DNA from: Elusimicrobiaceae bacterium
Lineage (GTDB): Bacteria; Elusimicrobiota; Elusimicrobia; Elusimicrobiales; Elusimicrobiaceae
NCBI GenBank assembly: GCA_017475405.1
Contig: JAFVFN010000027.1
Coordinates: 1-39,555, forward strand
Length of the DNA: 39,555 bases
Reading direction: 5' to 3'
Shown: positions 1-7,504 of the stretch, piece after piece
How the letters are laid out: each line of letters begins with the position of its first letter
Numbering within the stretch: the stretch's first letter is position 1
The notes under the pieces: model-generated
What the model was told of the DNA's origin: nothing
What the model saw: only the letters and a program-made list of their open reading frames with translations
Database searches by the model: none
Position numbers and translations under genes: made by a program

Positions 1-132
1 CAGCTCTTCCGCTTCTGTCGTCTTTCGCGTCTCTATCACCTTAATAAACTTCGGTAATACAACCGCACTCAGTACCCCGATGATTACCACTACTACCAGT
101 AATTCACTCAGCGTAAATCCTTTCTTCTTCAT
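1..132 (-). CDS. Type IV pilin-like prepilin, N-terminal part only (runs off left edge)
   Basis: The 44 visible codons give a short basic leader (MKKKG), cleavage after Gly5 and a mature end FTLSELLVVVVIIGVLSAVVLP, the classic N-methylated pilin helix with Glu at mature position 5. The start ATG at 132 follows a strong AAAGGAGG ribosome site. Prepilins of this class are cut and methylated by the prepilin peptidase and assembled in type IV pili or a type II-like pseudopilus. Position +4 is Ser rather than the Ile or Val found in the window's other pilins. The variable C-terminal half is outside the window, so its subtype cannot be judged. A poly-T-spacer promoter lies about 200 nt upstream, giving it a much longer leader than the other genes with that promoter. 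Confidence 0.9.
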   Translation of the reverse strand, partial: MKKKGFTLSELLVVVVIIGVLSAVVLPKFIKVIETRKTTEAEEL

Positions 133-173
133 TACCTCGTTCCTCCTTTGCTTTATTCCTTTTTATTTATCCT

Positions 174-203
174 GGGGAAAGCAGGCTTTCGCCTGCTATC
201 CCC
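174..203 (-). promoter_or_regulatory. Stable hairpin in the 5' leader of the edge pilin
   Basis: On the minus strand two 13-nt arms pair around a GAAA tetraloop with a single T-T mismatch. No T-run follows, so it is not a simple terminator. It sits between the proposed promoter at 326-353 and the ATG at 132 and could stabilise or regulate the mRNA. The rest of 133-325 shows no gene; a short plus-strand reading frame there has no ribosome site and no pilin or other recognisable character. Confidence 0.5.
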
Positions 204-325
204 TGTCTTTCTGTTGTGTTTGAGGAGGAACAGAAAGAAGAGCTCTTTGTATTAATCTCTCTAAATCTACTCTGGAGGCTCCCCCCTGTGGTGGATATGT
301 CCCCCCTCTATCACTCAACTATTAC

Positions 326-353
326 AAACTATCAAAAAAAAAAAACATGTCAA
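326..353 (-). promoter_or_regulatory. Poly-T-spacer promoter (T12) of the edge pilin
   Basis: On the minus strand: -35 TTGACA, a 16-bp spacer made of TG, twelve T and GA, then a weak -10 TAGTTT. The layout matches the promoters at 8430, 21874 and 39373. The predicted start site is about 187 nt before the ATG, unlike the 25-31 nt of the others. Confidence 0.55.
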
Positions 354-434
354 GCCAAAAAAAAGCCACGCAACACAGGAACTAATAAATTAGGATTTTA
401 TTTGACAAGTCCCCCTTGCAAACAATAAAATATA

Positions 435-458
435 GTAGCGGATTGTTTAATCCGCTAC
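435..458. terminator. Perfect 10-bp hairpin before the DUF885 gene
   Basis: GTAGCGGATT and AATCCGCTAC pair perfectly around a GTTT loop. It lies 24 nt before the ATG at 483, so it may be an attenuator or mRNA-stabilising hairpin for that gene or an insulator from the divergent pilin. Flanking T-runs are weak on both strands. Confidence 0.45.
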
Positions 459-482
459 ATATTATTTTGTAACGAGACAAAA

Positions 483-2303
483 ATGAATAAAAAATTATTA
501 CTTATGGGTTTATGTGTGGTGGGCCTGCTTAGTGCAACTCCCACATTACAAGCACAAACCGGCTTTGACTCCGGTGATATCAGTGCCATTTTGGAAGATA
601 ATTCTTTACGCGATGCCTATACACGCTTTAGTTCCGTATTAACATTTTTCTTCCCGGAAGAAGCAACCCGTTTGGGATTTACCGCAGGCAATAATCTCCT
701 AAATGACCGTTCTGCTGAAACAGATAATCAGGCATTACAGGCCTTTAAAGCCGTACAAAGTGCTTTAGAACAAATTAACCAGTCCTCTTTGTCTGCCAGT
801 AAACAAGCCGAATATACCCTTTTATCCGACATGCTCAAACGCCAAATTTGGCAGTTGGAACAAAACCGTATTACCCACAATCCGCTTTATTATGCCCAAG
901 CCTTAGACTCGGTATACGATTTATTGGTTCTCCCCTCCAGTGATACCCGTAAACAACGTACCGATTTATTGGGCCGTGTTACGGCATTACCCACAGTAGC
1001 GACGCAGGCACAGGAGAATTTATCCAATGTTCCCCCGCAACTGGCTCGTTTGGCTATGGAAAAAGCCTATTTTGCCTACCTGGCTTTTGATGAAGTGGCT
1101 CAACGTATTACACAAGGCGCTGCGCTTTCCAACGATGTCAGAGACGTCATGATGGCAGAAAATACGGTGCAAAAAGCCAAAACTGCAGTACGTCAGCTAT
1201 TTGATTTATTTAAGGAACTTTCCCAACAAGGTGCCAGCACCACGGGAGACGTACGTTTGGGCAGTGAAACTTATACGAATCTGCTACGTGATTACTACCA
1301 GATTACCGACAAATCCCAAAATTTAACTGCCCAATTAAATCAGGCGTTGGATCAGGCGCAGCATAACCTTTTTGAGGCGCTGTTACCGTTCCAATTGTCT
1401 GCCGATGATGAAGAGGTTACGGTAGTAGACGGTCTTAATGAAATTCCCCAAACCAAACTGACCAAAAAGGCCGATAAAAAACCGGTCAAACCCGCTTATA
1501 CAATCCCCACGGCAAACCAGTTTTATGCCATTGCCAATCAATTGGAATCTCCTTTTGAACCGGATCAGGTATTGCAGGATTTTACCAAACAGGCCGCGGC
1601 ATTTTCCGGGCAGTTAATCAAAAACCAGGCCATCGCCTCTTCCGTTCCCTTAACGATTCGCCCGTTAGACCGTTACTTTGCCTATCAACAACCGTATATG
1701 ACCCTGTTGGCCTCTTCCGTATTTTGGTTACGCTTACCCGAAGGCAACCAACTGACCAAAGAGGAGCTGGTCAAGCGCGATTACAATGAACCGGCCTATA
1801 AGCTGCTGATCAGTCAGGAAGTAATCCCCGGCCGCTATTATCAAAACCAAATGATTAAAAATAATATACGCCGTTTATTCGGTTCCCCGACCCTGGCAAA
1901 CGGCTGGACGCTGTATGCTTTGGATATGGCCGATAAAGCAGGATATTTTATTACAGATGAAGAACATTTGTTCTTAGTTTGGCAACATTACTTACGTGCT
2001 TTGGCTGCAGTCATAGACCAACGACTTCATACCCGCGAATATACTTATGAAGAAGCGCTGGCGTTCCTGACCAATGATAACGGTTTTACACAAGACGATG
2101 CTGCTGTATTACTCAATACAGTGCTCACACGGCCGGGACAGGCAGTCAGTTACGTATGGGGTGCCCGCGCTTTAGAAAAAGCAACCGCAGCGTATGCCAA
2201 GAAATCCAAGAACCCCGGTTACGCGACCGAATTATTACTTAAAATCGGTAATGTATCTCCGACTGACTTAGCCCAGGAATTAAAACGCGTGGCTAAAAAG
2301 TAA
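483..2303 (+). CDS. Secreted DUF885-family protein, probably catalytically degenerate
   Basis: 606 residues with a clear signal peptide (about residues 1-24, ending LQAQ). The C-terminal half follows the DUF885 family (putative zinc-peptidase-like proteins, often secreted). That family carries an E-x-x-PGHHLQ-type box, an EGW-x-LY box and a PGQ-x-x-SY box. Here these are EVIPGRYYQ (446-454), NGWTLY (473-478) and PGQAVSYVWG (551-560): both histidines and the glutamate of EGW are replaced. The fold is probably kept but the presumed metal site is not, so this may be a non-enzymatic periplasmic protein. An acidic/lysine-rich insert lies at about 305-335. The gene stands alone, with a weak ribosome site (AACGAG) and its own terminator. 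The family call rests on motif recognition. Confidence 0.75.
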   Translation: MNKKLLLMGLCVVGLLSATPTLQAQTGFDSGDISAILEDNSLRDAYTRFSSVLTFFFPEEATRLGFTAGNNLLNDRSAETDNQALQAFKAVQSALEQINQSSLSASKQAEYTLLSDMLKRQIWQLEQNRITHNPLYYAQALDSVYDLLVLPSSDTRKQRTDLLGRVTALPTVATQAQENLSNVPPQLARLAMEKAYFAYLAFDEVAQRITQGAALSNDVRDVMMAENTVQKAKTAVRQLFDLFKELSQQGASTTGDVRLGSETYTNLLRDYYQITDKSQNLTAQLNQALDQAQHNLFEALLPFQLSADDEEVTVVDGLNEIPQTKLTKKADKKPVKPAYTIPTANQFYAIANQLESPFEPDQVLQDFTKQAAAFSGQLIKNQAIASSVPLTIRPLDRYFAYQQPYMTLLASSVFWLRLPEGNQLTKEELVKRDYNEPAYKLLISQEVIPGRYYQNQMIKNNIRRLFGSPTLANGWTLYALDMADKAGYFITDEEHLFLVWQHYLRALAAVIDQRLHTREYTYEEALAFLTNDNGFTQDDAAVLLNTVLTRPGQAVSYVWGARALEKATAAYAKKSKNPGYATELLLKIGNVSPTDLAQELKRVAKK

Positions 2304-2319
2304 TCTCCGCATAAATTCT

Positions 2320-2358
2320 TAACTCCCGTACTGACTAACTGTACGGGAGTTATCTTTT
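2320..2358 (+). terminator. Intrinsic terminator of the DUF885 gene
   Basis: A 12-bp perfect stem (TAACTCCCGTAC with its complement) and a 9-nt loop, followed by ATCTTTT, 16 nt after the stop codon at 2303. Confidence 0.85.
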
Positions 2359-2693
2359 GGGCAGTTTAAATTGCATGGATCAGCAGGCAGGATCCTAAAT
2401 TTGCTTTGTAATCCATATATAAGCAGAAAAATAATTAAGGGGTAAAAACGCACAACATTTCATGAACCAACCAGACACAGGTTACCCATTAAATCTCTTA
2501 AAACCGCCTAAAAGTAACGAGTAATGTCCAAATAAGATGCCCATTGTATCACCAAGTAAAAGTCTTTAGGAGCCTATTGTGACGCCGCCGCAGAAGTCAC
2601 AAAATAAAATGTCTTTCTGCAAAGATATTCGCACTAATTTGTTCAATGGCCCCTTATGTTTACATATAAATCGATTAATTCAGTCCATATAAC
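2359..2693. other. Intergenic stretch without a recognisable gene
   Basis: Lies between the convergent DUF885 gene and the cysteine-rich gene. I see no coding frame with a ribosome site, no pilin remnant and no copy of the pilin leader RNA. Small inverted repeats occur, for example GTGAC/GTCAC around 2579-2600, but nothing I can assign. Confidence 0.5.
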
Positions 2694-2723
2694 AAGCGGA
2701 GTCTGTAAAACCAGACTCCGCTT
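2694..2723 (-). terminator. Terminator-like hairpin downstream of the minor-pilin operon
   Basis: AAGCGGAGTCTG and its complement form a perfect 12-bp stem with a 6-nt loop, 24 nt beyond the stop codon at 2748. The T-run on the minus strand is poor (TTGTTATAT), so termination strength is uncertain. Confidence 0.65.
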
Positions 2724-2747
2724 ATTATTAATATTTAAGCCACTGTG

Positions 2748-4130
2748 CTATGCACAACTGCCATCCGCTTTTTCTAGTAGAATTCTAGTCTTTCCATCTA
2801 CTTCCTTCGTGCCACAATCGCATTTGCACGTATTGGAATTCCAACCAGACCCATTCCCTTTGGTACTGTTACAATTATCTACGCGTGAACCCCAGATGGG
2901 ATTTCCAGACACACAGCGATTTTCACAGCTTTTATTGCCTGACGTATTTTTATAAATAGCATAGTCTCCACAATCGCAGGTACAATTTGAATCATTCCAT
3001 GTGGCACCACTTACACTGCTTTCGCATGTACTAGGTCGATTATCGTTATAATCCACATAACATTGATGGGTACAACCATATGTACCAGAGCTGATAAACT
3101 CACTGCTGGTGGCCTTACAGTTACAGGAGCAGGTATTGTAATTCCATTGAGCTCCGATAGATTCCCCCTTCCACGTACTATTTTCGCAAGCATCTACATT
3201 TCCGGCCTTATAATTAGAATAACATTTTTCCTGGCAATAATCATACGGATCGCTGGAAGCTACGCCCGATGTTCTACGAACACCACCGGTTACTACCTGG
3301 CCAGCTCCATGGTGTTTGCTGGCTGTATATACAACCGAGCTACAATCACAATAGCAAGATCCGTCTGCAAATCCGCCGGAATCCACCCAACTTCCGGCAA
3401 CTTTAGATCCATTATGGGTTACCTGTCCTTCCAGAAGGGACGCATTTTCCCCTTTGCAAGTAGCGATGGAAGTATCAAATCCCAGACAAGACTGCCTGCA
3501 GGCGTCATTGCTAGCCGTGGTAGCGGTACTTTGGTCACAACATACTAAATACTTTGCAGTGGAACCCGATTGGAAAGTAAGTTCCTGCCAGGCTAAACCC
3601 TGCTCAGAACATCCGGACGGAAACTGATTATCAAAAAACTTGAGTTTTCCGGACGAAGAAGTATTAGCAAAATTGGAGGTGTGTAACTCATTAATTGAGC
3701 CGGTAGTACCGGAACCGGCAGCGTTAACGGCCTCAACAAACAAATTGGCAAACTGCAAGGTAGCGGTCCCTTTGACAGAGTCATTTCCAACAACTGCCTC
3801 GTCTGTCCGGAAATCTTGTCCAATTTGTAATATTGACGCATCTGTTATATTGCGTAAGTTAACATTATTGGCTTTAAACGACTCATTTTTCGCCCCCGCA
3901 TTCGCATTACTGGTACCTACCTGCAACTCAAATTCCCGGGCTTCCGTACCTATATCCAATTTATCGGTTACATAAATATTATTATACCGGGCATACGGTA
4001 CCGGGAAATACGTTACCATACGAACAGCATTATTATCCGTGTCGTCGGCGTAAGCGGGCAACGGCATTACGGCCCACACAATCAGTCCCCCCCACAAACA
4101 ACACAGACCCTTGTATATTAATTTCTGCAT
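2748..4130 (-). CDS. Secreted cysteine-rich repeat protein, candidate pilus-tip or surface adhesin
   Basis: 460 residues from the ATG at 4130, chosen because GGAG lies 7 nt before it; an in-frame ATG at 4157 has no ribosome site. A signal peptide ends near AYA (residue 28). Residues 30-195 are cysteine-poor and rich in Asn, Thr and Gly, opening with a VTYFPVPYARYNNIYV segment. From about residue 197 come four cysteine-rich modules of 35-65 residues, each closed by a C-x-C-x-C box: C259-263, C334-338, C383-387 and C435-439, the last three preceded by a Trp-Asn. Many disulfides are expected in the exported protein. It is the last gene of an operon with three minor pilins (4148-5722), 17 nt after the nearest one, so a role at the pilus tip or in adhesion is plausible. 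That role is inferred from context; I do not recognise a named family. Confidence 0.7.
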   Translation of the reverse strand: MQKLIYKGLCCLWGGLIVWAVMPLPAYADDTDNNAVRMVTYFPVPYARYNNIYVTDKLDIGTEAREFELQVGTSNANAGAKNESFKANNVNLRNITDASILQIGQDFRTDEAVVGNDSVKGTATLQFANLFVEAVNAAGSGTTGSINELHTSNFANTSSSGKLKFFDNQFPSGCSEQGLAWQELTFQSGSTAKYLVCCDQSTATTASNDACRQSCLGFDTSIATCKGENASLLEGQVTHNGSKVAGSWVDSGGFADGSCYCDCSSVVYTASKHHGAGQVVTGGVRRTSGVASSDPYDYCQEKCYSNYKAGNVDACENSTWKGESIGAQWNYNTCSCNCKATSSEFISSGTYGCTHQCYVDYNDNRPSTCESSVSGATWNDSNCTCDCGDYAIYKNTSGNKSCENRCVSGNPIWGSRVDNCNSTKGNGSGWNSNTCKCDCGTKEVDGKTRILLEKADGSCA

Positions 4131-4147
4131 AAATTGACTCCTATATA

Positions 4148-4660
4148 TTAAGAACATAAATTAGTGGCCGAATTTTTAGTTAACCCGTATGCTTCACACA
4201 AGTCATCACTGCTGGTACAGGCAAATACGGTATCTCCGCCATCCTGACGTAACCCGTAATAAATAAACGTCGCACCCTTATACTCATTATTACCGATACG
4301 CTTTGCGGAAATCCCATTCAAACAACCGGTCGGTGCAATAGAATATTCAAAATCTTTCGTTTGAAAAGACGTCCCTGTAGCAGATTTGCCCGTTTGGTTA
4401 TCAACCAGGGCCATATTCAAATGCTGCAACTGCGGACATTTGGTATCACTCGTACTATAGCTGTTACACCCCATATTATCCATGGCGTAGAGCTTGGCTG
4501 CCTGCAACCGGTTCATAATCGTACGCGCTTCTGCCATGCGGGAACGTTCTACGGTTTTTTCATACAAGGGCATGGCCATGACCGTTAAAATGGCTACAAT
4601 AATCACAGCCGTTAAAATTTCAACCAATGTGAACCCAGATTTATTGTTCATATGTTTCAT
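4148..4660 (-). CDS. Minor type IV pilin-like prepilin, third in operon
   Basis: 170 residues: leader MKHMNNKSG, cleavage after Gly9, then FTLVEILTAVIIVAILTVMAMPLYEKTVERSRMAEA, a standard pilin N-terminal helix with Glu5. The C-terminal domain has six cysteines (CNSY, CPQ, CLNG, CTSS, CEAYG, CS at the end), enough for the usual pilin disulfide loops. GAGGA lies about 9 nt before the ATG at 4660. It follows the next pilin gene by 12 nt and precedes the cysteine-rich gene by 17 nt, so all are probably one transcript. The helix style (MAMPLY, ERSRMAEA) resembles the pilins at 5198 and 24381 rather than the LPQYQKA type found elsewhere in the window. Confidence 0.9.
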   Translation of the reverse strand: MKHMNNKSGFTLVEILTAVIIVAILTVMAMPLYEKTVERSRMAEARTIMNRLQAAKLYAMDNMGCNSYSTSDTKCPQLQHLNMALVDNQTGKSATGTSFQTKDFEYSIAPTGCLNGISAKRIGNNEYKGATFIYYGLRQDGGDTVFACTSSDDLCEAYGLTKNSATNLCS

Positions 4661-4672
4661 ACGTAATCTTCC

Positions 4673-5185
4673 TCAACATTCTCCGGTTGCAATATTATAT
4701 AAGTCACAAGCCGCATTCGTTTCGTTGGCTTCCTTACAGCGTATTTCCGGCAAATCGCCCCGATACAAACAAATTTTTGTACCCTTATACGGAGTATTAA
4801 GTTTGGTAGCCGTGATATACGATTTATCTTTATTTAAATCATATTGAAAATGCTCACATACCATGGAGCTGCCCGAACTGATATCGCATTTGATGGTATC
4901 TTTATCAAACATATCCATGCGATTAAAAGTAAGCTTATCGTTATCGTCAGAAGAAGCCATATCGCTAAAAGTTCGATAACCGAACTCAGCCACCAGTCGT
5001 TCCCCCGAATCGTGAATGACCCGTAACATAGAAATAACCTCGGACGCTTCGGCTTTTTGGATAGCCCGGCGATATTGAGGCAATACTACCGCCGTCAAAA
5101 TACCGATAATCAGAACAACCGTTAACATTTCTATTAAGGTAAATCCGGCACGTGCTTTACAAAATAGAGATTGATTATGTGTCAT
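4673..5185 (-). CDS. Minor type IV pilin-like prepilin, second in operon
   Basis: 170 residues. The leader is longer than usual (MTHNQSLFCKARAG, cleavage after Gly14), then FTLIEMLTVVLIIGILTAVVLPQYRRAIQKAEASE with Glu5. The distal half carries CDISSGSSMVC, CLYRGDLPEIRC, CDLYN and a terminal Cys, which suits several disulfides. It lies 12 nt from each flanking pilin gene, in the middle of a run of three. Minor pilins made together commonly form the initiation or tip complex of a pilus or type II pseudopilus; that this set does so is inferred from the clustering. Confidence 0.9.
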   Translation of the reverse strand: MTHNQSLFCKARAGFTLIEMLTVVLIIGILTAVVLPQYRRAIQKAEASEVISMLRVIHDSGERLVAEFGYRTFSDMASSDDNDKLTFNRMDMFDKDTIKCDISSGSSMVCEHFQYDLNKDKSYITATKLNTPYKGTKICLYRGDLPEIRCKEANETNAACDLYNIATGEC

Positions 5186-5197
5186 CGTATATTCCCC

Positions 5198-5722
5198 TTA
5201 AATACAGCCCTTATATTCCAGAGCAGTTCCTTTTTCTTTTGCGCGAATTACATTTAAAATATCACAACCCTTATGATTGGTATCCGTATCGCTGCAGGTA
5301 AATTTATCGCCCCGGTACCAAATAGTGGCTCCGGTAATACCCCGGCTACCGCCCCATTCCGGTTTGGCACTGACGCACGCCTGTGCGACCGATCCTTTAG
5401 CTACCAGATTATAAGTAAAATTTTTTGTTTTAATCGTCGAGCCATCTATGGTTCCCTTGCTTTCAATATCTAACAGCTTGGGAGTCCACTTCGACAAATT
5501 TACCGACGACGGACAATTCATCTCCCCGTTACTCCAGATACATTCGTTTTCAATCATCCAACGTTCCCGTGCCTCAAACAGTGCCGGCAACATCTGCATG
5601 GCCTCGGCTGCTTTGGAACGGTCCATGGAACGACGATACTGCGGCATTGCAATGGATGTAAGTACGCCCATAATGATAACTACTACTAATAATTCTACTA
5701 AGGTAAAACCCGTTTGTTTCAT
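5198..5722 (-). CDS. Minor type IV pilin-like prepilin, first gene of operon
   Basis: 174 residues. Leader MKQTG with cleavage after Gly5, then FTLVELLVVVIIMGVLTSIAMPQYRRSMDRSKAAEAM with Glu5. The globular part has cysteines in IENECIW, MNCPSS, AQACVS, FTCSD, KGCDI and a terminal GCI. It opens the operon running to 2748; the next gene starts 12 nt after its stop. The ribosome site (AAGAGGTTTGT) is modest. A promoter at 5741-5768 serves it, and guaC diverges upstream. Confidence 0.9.
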   Translation of the reverse strand: MKQTGFTLVELLVVVIIMGVLTSIAMPQYRRSMDRSKAAEAMQMLPALFEARERWMIENECIWSNGEMNCPSSVNLSKWTPKLLDIESKGTIDGSTIKTKNFTYNLVAKGSVAQACVSAKPEWGGSRGITGATIWYRGDKFTCSDTDTNHKGCDILNVIRAKEKGTALEYKGCI

Positions 5723-5740
5723 ACAAACCTCTTACTTGAA

Positions 5741-5768
5741 AGTATAATACTTTTTCGTCAAAATACAA
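5741..5768 (-). promoter_or_regulatory. Promoter of the minor-pilin operon
   Basis: On the minus strand: -35 TTGTAT, 16-bp spacer, -10 TATACT; the expected transcript start is about 12 nt before the ATG at 5722. A TTGACG inside the spacer is too close to this -10 to act as its -35. Confidence 0.5.
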
Positions 5769-5819
5769 TATCATTATAGCTAAAAAATAGAAACTTTGCA
5801 TATAATTTTCCCTAAAATT

Positions 5820-5828
5820 TGCTAAGAT
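5820..5828 (+). promoter_or_regulatory. Extended -10 promoter of guaC
   Basis: TGC-TAAGAT preceded by TT gives a TTTGCTAAGAT extended -10 about 50 nt before the guaC ATG. No good -35 is present at 17 bp; a TTGCAT lies 21 bp away. The same TTTGCTANNNT form occurs upstream of the DUF177 gene and the nitroreductase. Confidence 0.45.
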
Positions 5829-5879
5829 ATACAAGGTTTGGGTTTGCAGTTGTCTGCAAATGACCCAACCGGAGGACTT

Positions 5880-6983
5880 ATGCGAATTCATGATGATATT
5901 CAATTAGATTACTGTGATGTACTTTTACGTCCCAAACGCTCGGCGTTGGCTTCCCGTTCGGCCGTCAATATCCTGCGAGAATACAATTTTAAATGGTGCA
6001 ACCGTTCGCTGCAGGCTACCGGTATTGTAGCAGCTAACATGTATACCACAGGTACTTTTGAAATTGCACGCGAAATGCAAAAACAAAACCTGTTGTGCGC
6101 GCTGCACAAGCATTACACCGCTCAGGAAATCATTGACTTTCTAAAAGACAACAAGACTACCCACGGCTCCAATGATCTGATTTTTGTCAGCTCCGGAGTC
6201 AGTGACAATGATTTTGAAAAATTGACTACCGTCATGGACACCAAACTCATCCAAAATATTTGTATTGATGTGGCCAACGGGTATTCTCCGTACCTGATGG
6301 ACTTTGTACGCAAGGTTCGCAATACCTGGCCGCATGCTTTAATCATGGCCGGTAACGTAGTCACGGGTGATATGTGCGAAGACTTGATTTTAAACGGAGC
6401 CGATATTGTCAAAGTAGGCATCGGCCCGGGATCGGTATGCACGACCCGCAAATTAACCGGTGTCGGACGTCCGCAATTTTCCACTGTTATTGAATGCGCC
6501 GATGCCGCACACGGTGTAGGCGGAATGATTTGCGCAGACGGTGGTTGCACGGTACCGGGCGATGTGTGCAAAAGCTTATGCGCCGGAGCAGACTTTGTCA
6601 TGTTGGGCGGGATGCTGGCCGGACACGCCGAAAGTGGCGGTGAAATGAGCACCAAGATTTTCCAACCCGGCGAAGTGAATATGGTCGATAACGAACACTG
6701 CGCTCTGGCTTTGGTAGAAAAACAATACAAAAAATTCTACGGCATGAGTTCCGCCTACGCTCAGGAACAACATTACGGCGGTCTGAAAAAATACCGTGCC
6801 AGCGAGGGTAAAGTCGTGGAACTTCCTTTCAGAGGTCCGATTGAACCCACCCTGCTGGCCATTTTAGGCGGTCTGAGAAGCTGTATGACCTACATTGGAG
6901 CCAAGCGTTTAAAAGATATGCCCAAATGCGCTTCGTTCTACCGAGTCAACAGACAACTAAATACCATTTTTGGTAACGAATAA
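5880..6983 (+). CDS. guaC: GMP reductase (IMPDH/GMPR family)
   Basis: 367 residues from the ATG at 5880, chosen because GGAGGACTT lies just before it; E. coli GuaC has 347. GuaC converts GMP to IMP and ammonia with NADPH, recycling guanine nucleotides in the cytoplasm. The diagnostic loop KVGIGPGSVCTTR holds the catalytic Cys187 (E. coli C186), and the phosphate-binding GG segments (ICADGGC, FVMLGGMLAG) follow. There is no CBS pair between the barrel halves, which argues against classical IMP dehydrogenase; the length and the LDYCDVLLRPKRS start fit GMP reductase. Separating the two by eye is not absolute. It appears to be monocistronic, diverging from the minor-pilin operon. Confidence 0.85.
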   Translation: MRIHDDIQLDYCDVLLRPKRSALASRSAVNILREYNFKWCNRSLQATGIVAANMYTTGTFEIAREMQKQNLLCALHKHYTAQEIIDFLKDNKTTHGSNDLIFVSSGVSDNDFEKLTTVMDTKLIQNICIDVANGYSPYLMDFVRKVRNTWPHALIMAGNVVTGDMCEDLILNGADIVKVGIGPGSVCTTRKLTGVGRPQFSTVIECADAAHGVGGMICADGGCTVPGDVCKSLCAGADFVMLGGMLAGHAESGGEMSTKIFQPGEVNMVDNEHCALALVEKQYKKFYGMSSAYAQEQHYGGLKKYRASEGKVVELPFRGPIEPTLLAILGGLRSCMTYIGAKRLKDMPKCASFYRVNRQLNTIFGNE

Positions 6984-6985
6984 TA

Positions 6986-6994
6986 TGTTACAAT
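6986..6994 (+). promoter_or_regulatory. Extended -10 promoter of the FKBP gene
   Basis: TATG-T-TACAAT lies immediately after the guaC stop and 30 nt before the ATG at 7024; no clear -35 is seen. The gene may therefore be transcribed on its own as well as by read-through. Confidence 0.4.
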
Positions 6995-7023
6995 AAACTA
7001 TTCCCCGAAATGAAGGAGAAAAT

Positions 7024-7440
7024 ATGATTAAAGAAGGATCAAAAGTAAAATTTGACTATACACTTACAGTTGACGGCAAAGTAGAAGACACCTCTGCCGG
7101 ACGCGCCCCCTTGGAATACACCCACGGAGCAGGTCATATCATTAAGGGCCTTGAAAAAGAAATGACCGGTCTAAAAGTCGGTGACAAAAAGACTGTAACC
7201 GTATCACCGGAAGAGGGCTATGGACTGGTACAGGCAGAAGCCATTCGCCGCGTCCCCAAAACGGCTATCGGCGGTGCCGAAAACTTAAAGGTAGGCGATA
7301 TGGTAGGTGCCAGTAATGCGGGCCATACCTTCCGCGCCGTCGTCAAAGAAATTACCGACACAGAAGTAGTATTGGATTTTAATCATCCGTTGGCCGGTAA
7401 AACGCTCAACTTTGACATTGAGATTAAAGAAATCAATTAG
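7024..7440 (+). CDS. FKBP-type peptidyl-prolyl cis-trans isomerase, SlyD-like
   Basis: 138 residues, no signal peptide, so cytoplasmic. It opens with VKFDYTLTVDGKVEDTSAGRAPLEYTHGAGHIIKGLEKEMTGLKVGDKKTVTVSPEEGYG, the FKBP core, followed by an inserted flap (about 72-120) as in the SlyD chaperone-isomerases, and returns with VVLDFNHPLAGKTLNFDIEIKEI. SlyD-type proteins speed proline isomerisation and hold unfolded chains. The His/Cys-rich metal-binding tail of E. coli SlyD is missing, so a nickel role is unlikely. AAGGAGAAAAT precedes the ATG; a bidirectional terminator follows. Confidence 0.88.
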   Translation: MIKEGSKVKFDYTLTVDGKVEDTSAGRAPLEYTHGAGHIIKGLEKEMTGLKVGDKKTVTVSPEEGYGLVQAEAIRRVPKTAIGGAENLKVGDMVGASNAGHTFRAVVKEITDTEVVLDFNHPLAGKTLNFDIEIKEIN

Positions 7441-7457
7441 TTTGTAACTCTATACCC

Positions 7458-7485
7458 AAAAAGCTCCCCGTTCGGGGAGCTTTTT
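7458..7485. terminator. Bidirectional intrinsic terminator
   Basis: Five A, an 8-bp GC-rich stem (GCTCCCCG/CGGGGAGC) with a TT loop, then five T. It sits between the convergent FKBP gene and the outer-membrane gene and can serve both strands. Confidence 0.9.
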
Positions 7486-7504
7486 AAGATGTCCGAAAAT
7501 ATCC

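Noticed and set aside
216..428. A 70-codon plus-strand frame between the edge pilin and the DUF885 gene
   Set aside because: It reads through the T12 promoter tract and a pilin leader, has no family resemblance and its residues are low in complexity.
2359..2693. Fourth copy of the pilin leader RNA or a decayed pilin
   Set aside because: None of the shared blocks (TCTGTTTTTGGA, ACGGCTGTTA) nor a pilin helix is present.
3063..3548. A 161-codon frame opposite the cysteine-rich gene
   Set aside because: Antisense shadow of a well-supported gene with a signal peptide and repeats on the minus strand; it has no ribosome site.
5838..6983. Longer guaC starting at 5838
   Set aside because: The extra 14 residues have no ribosome site, while GGAGG lies just before the ATG at 5880.
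5880..6983. IMP dehydrogenase instead of GMP reductase
   Set aside because: No CBS domain pair and the length fit GMP reductase better; not fully excluded.
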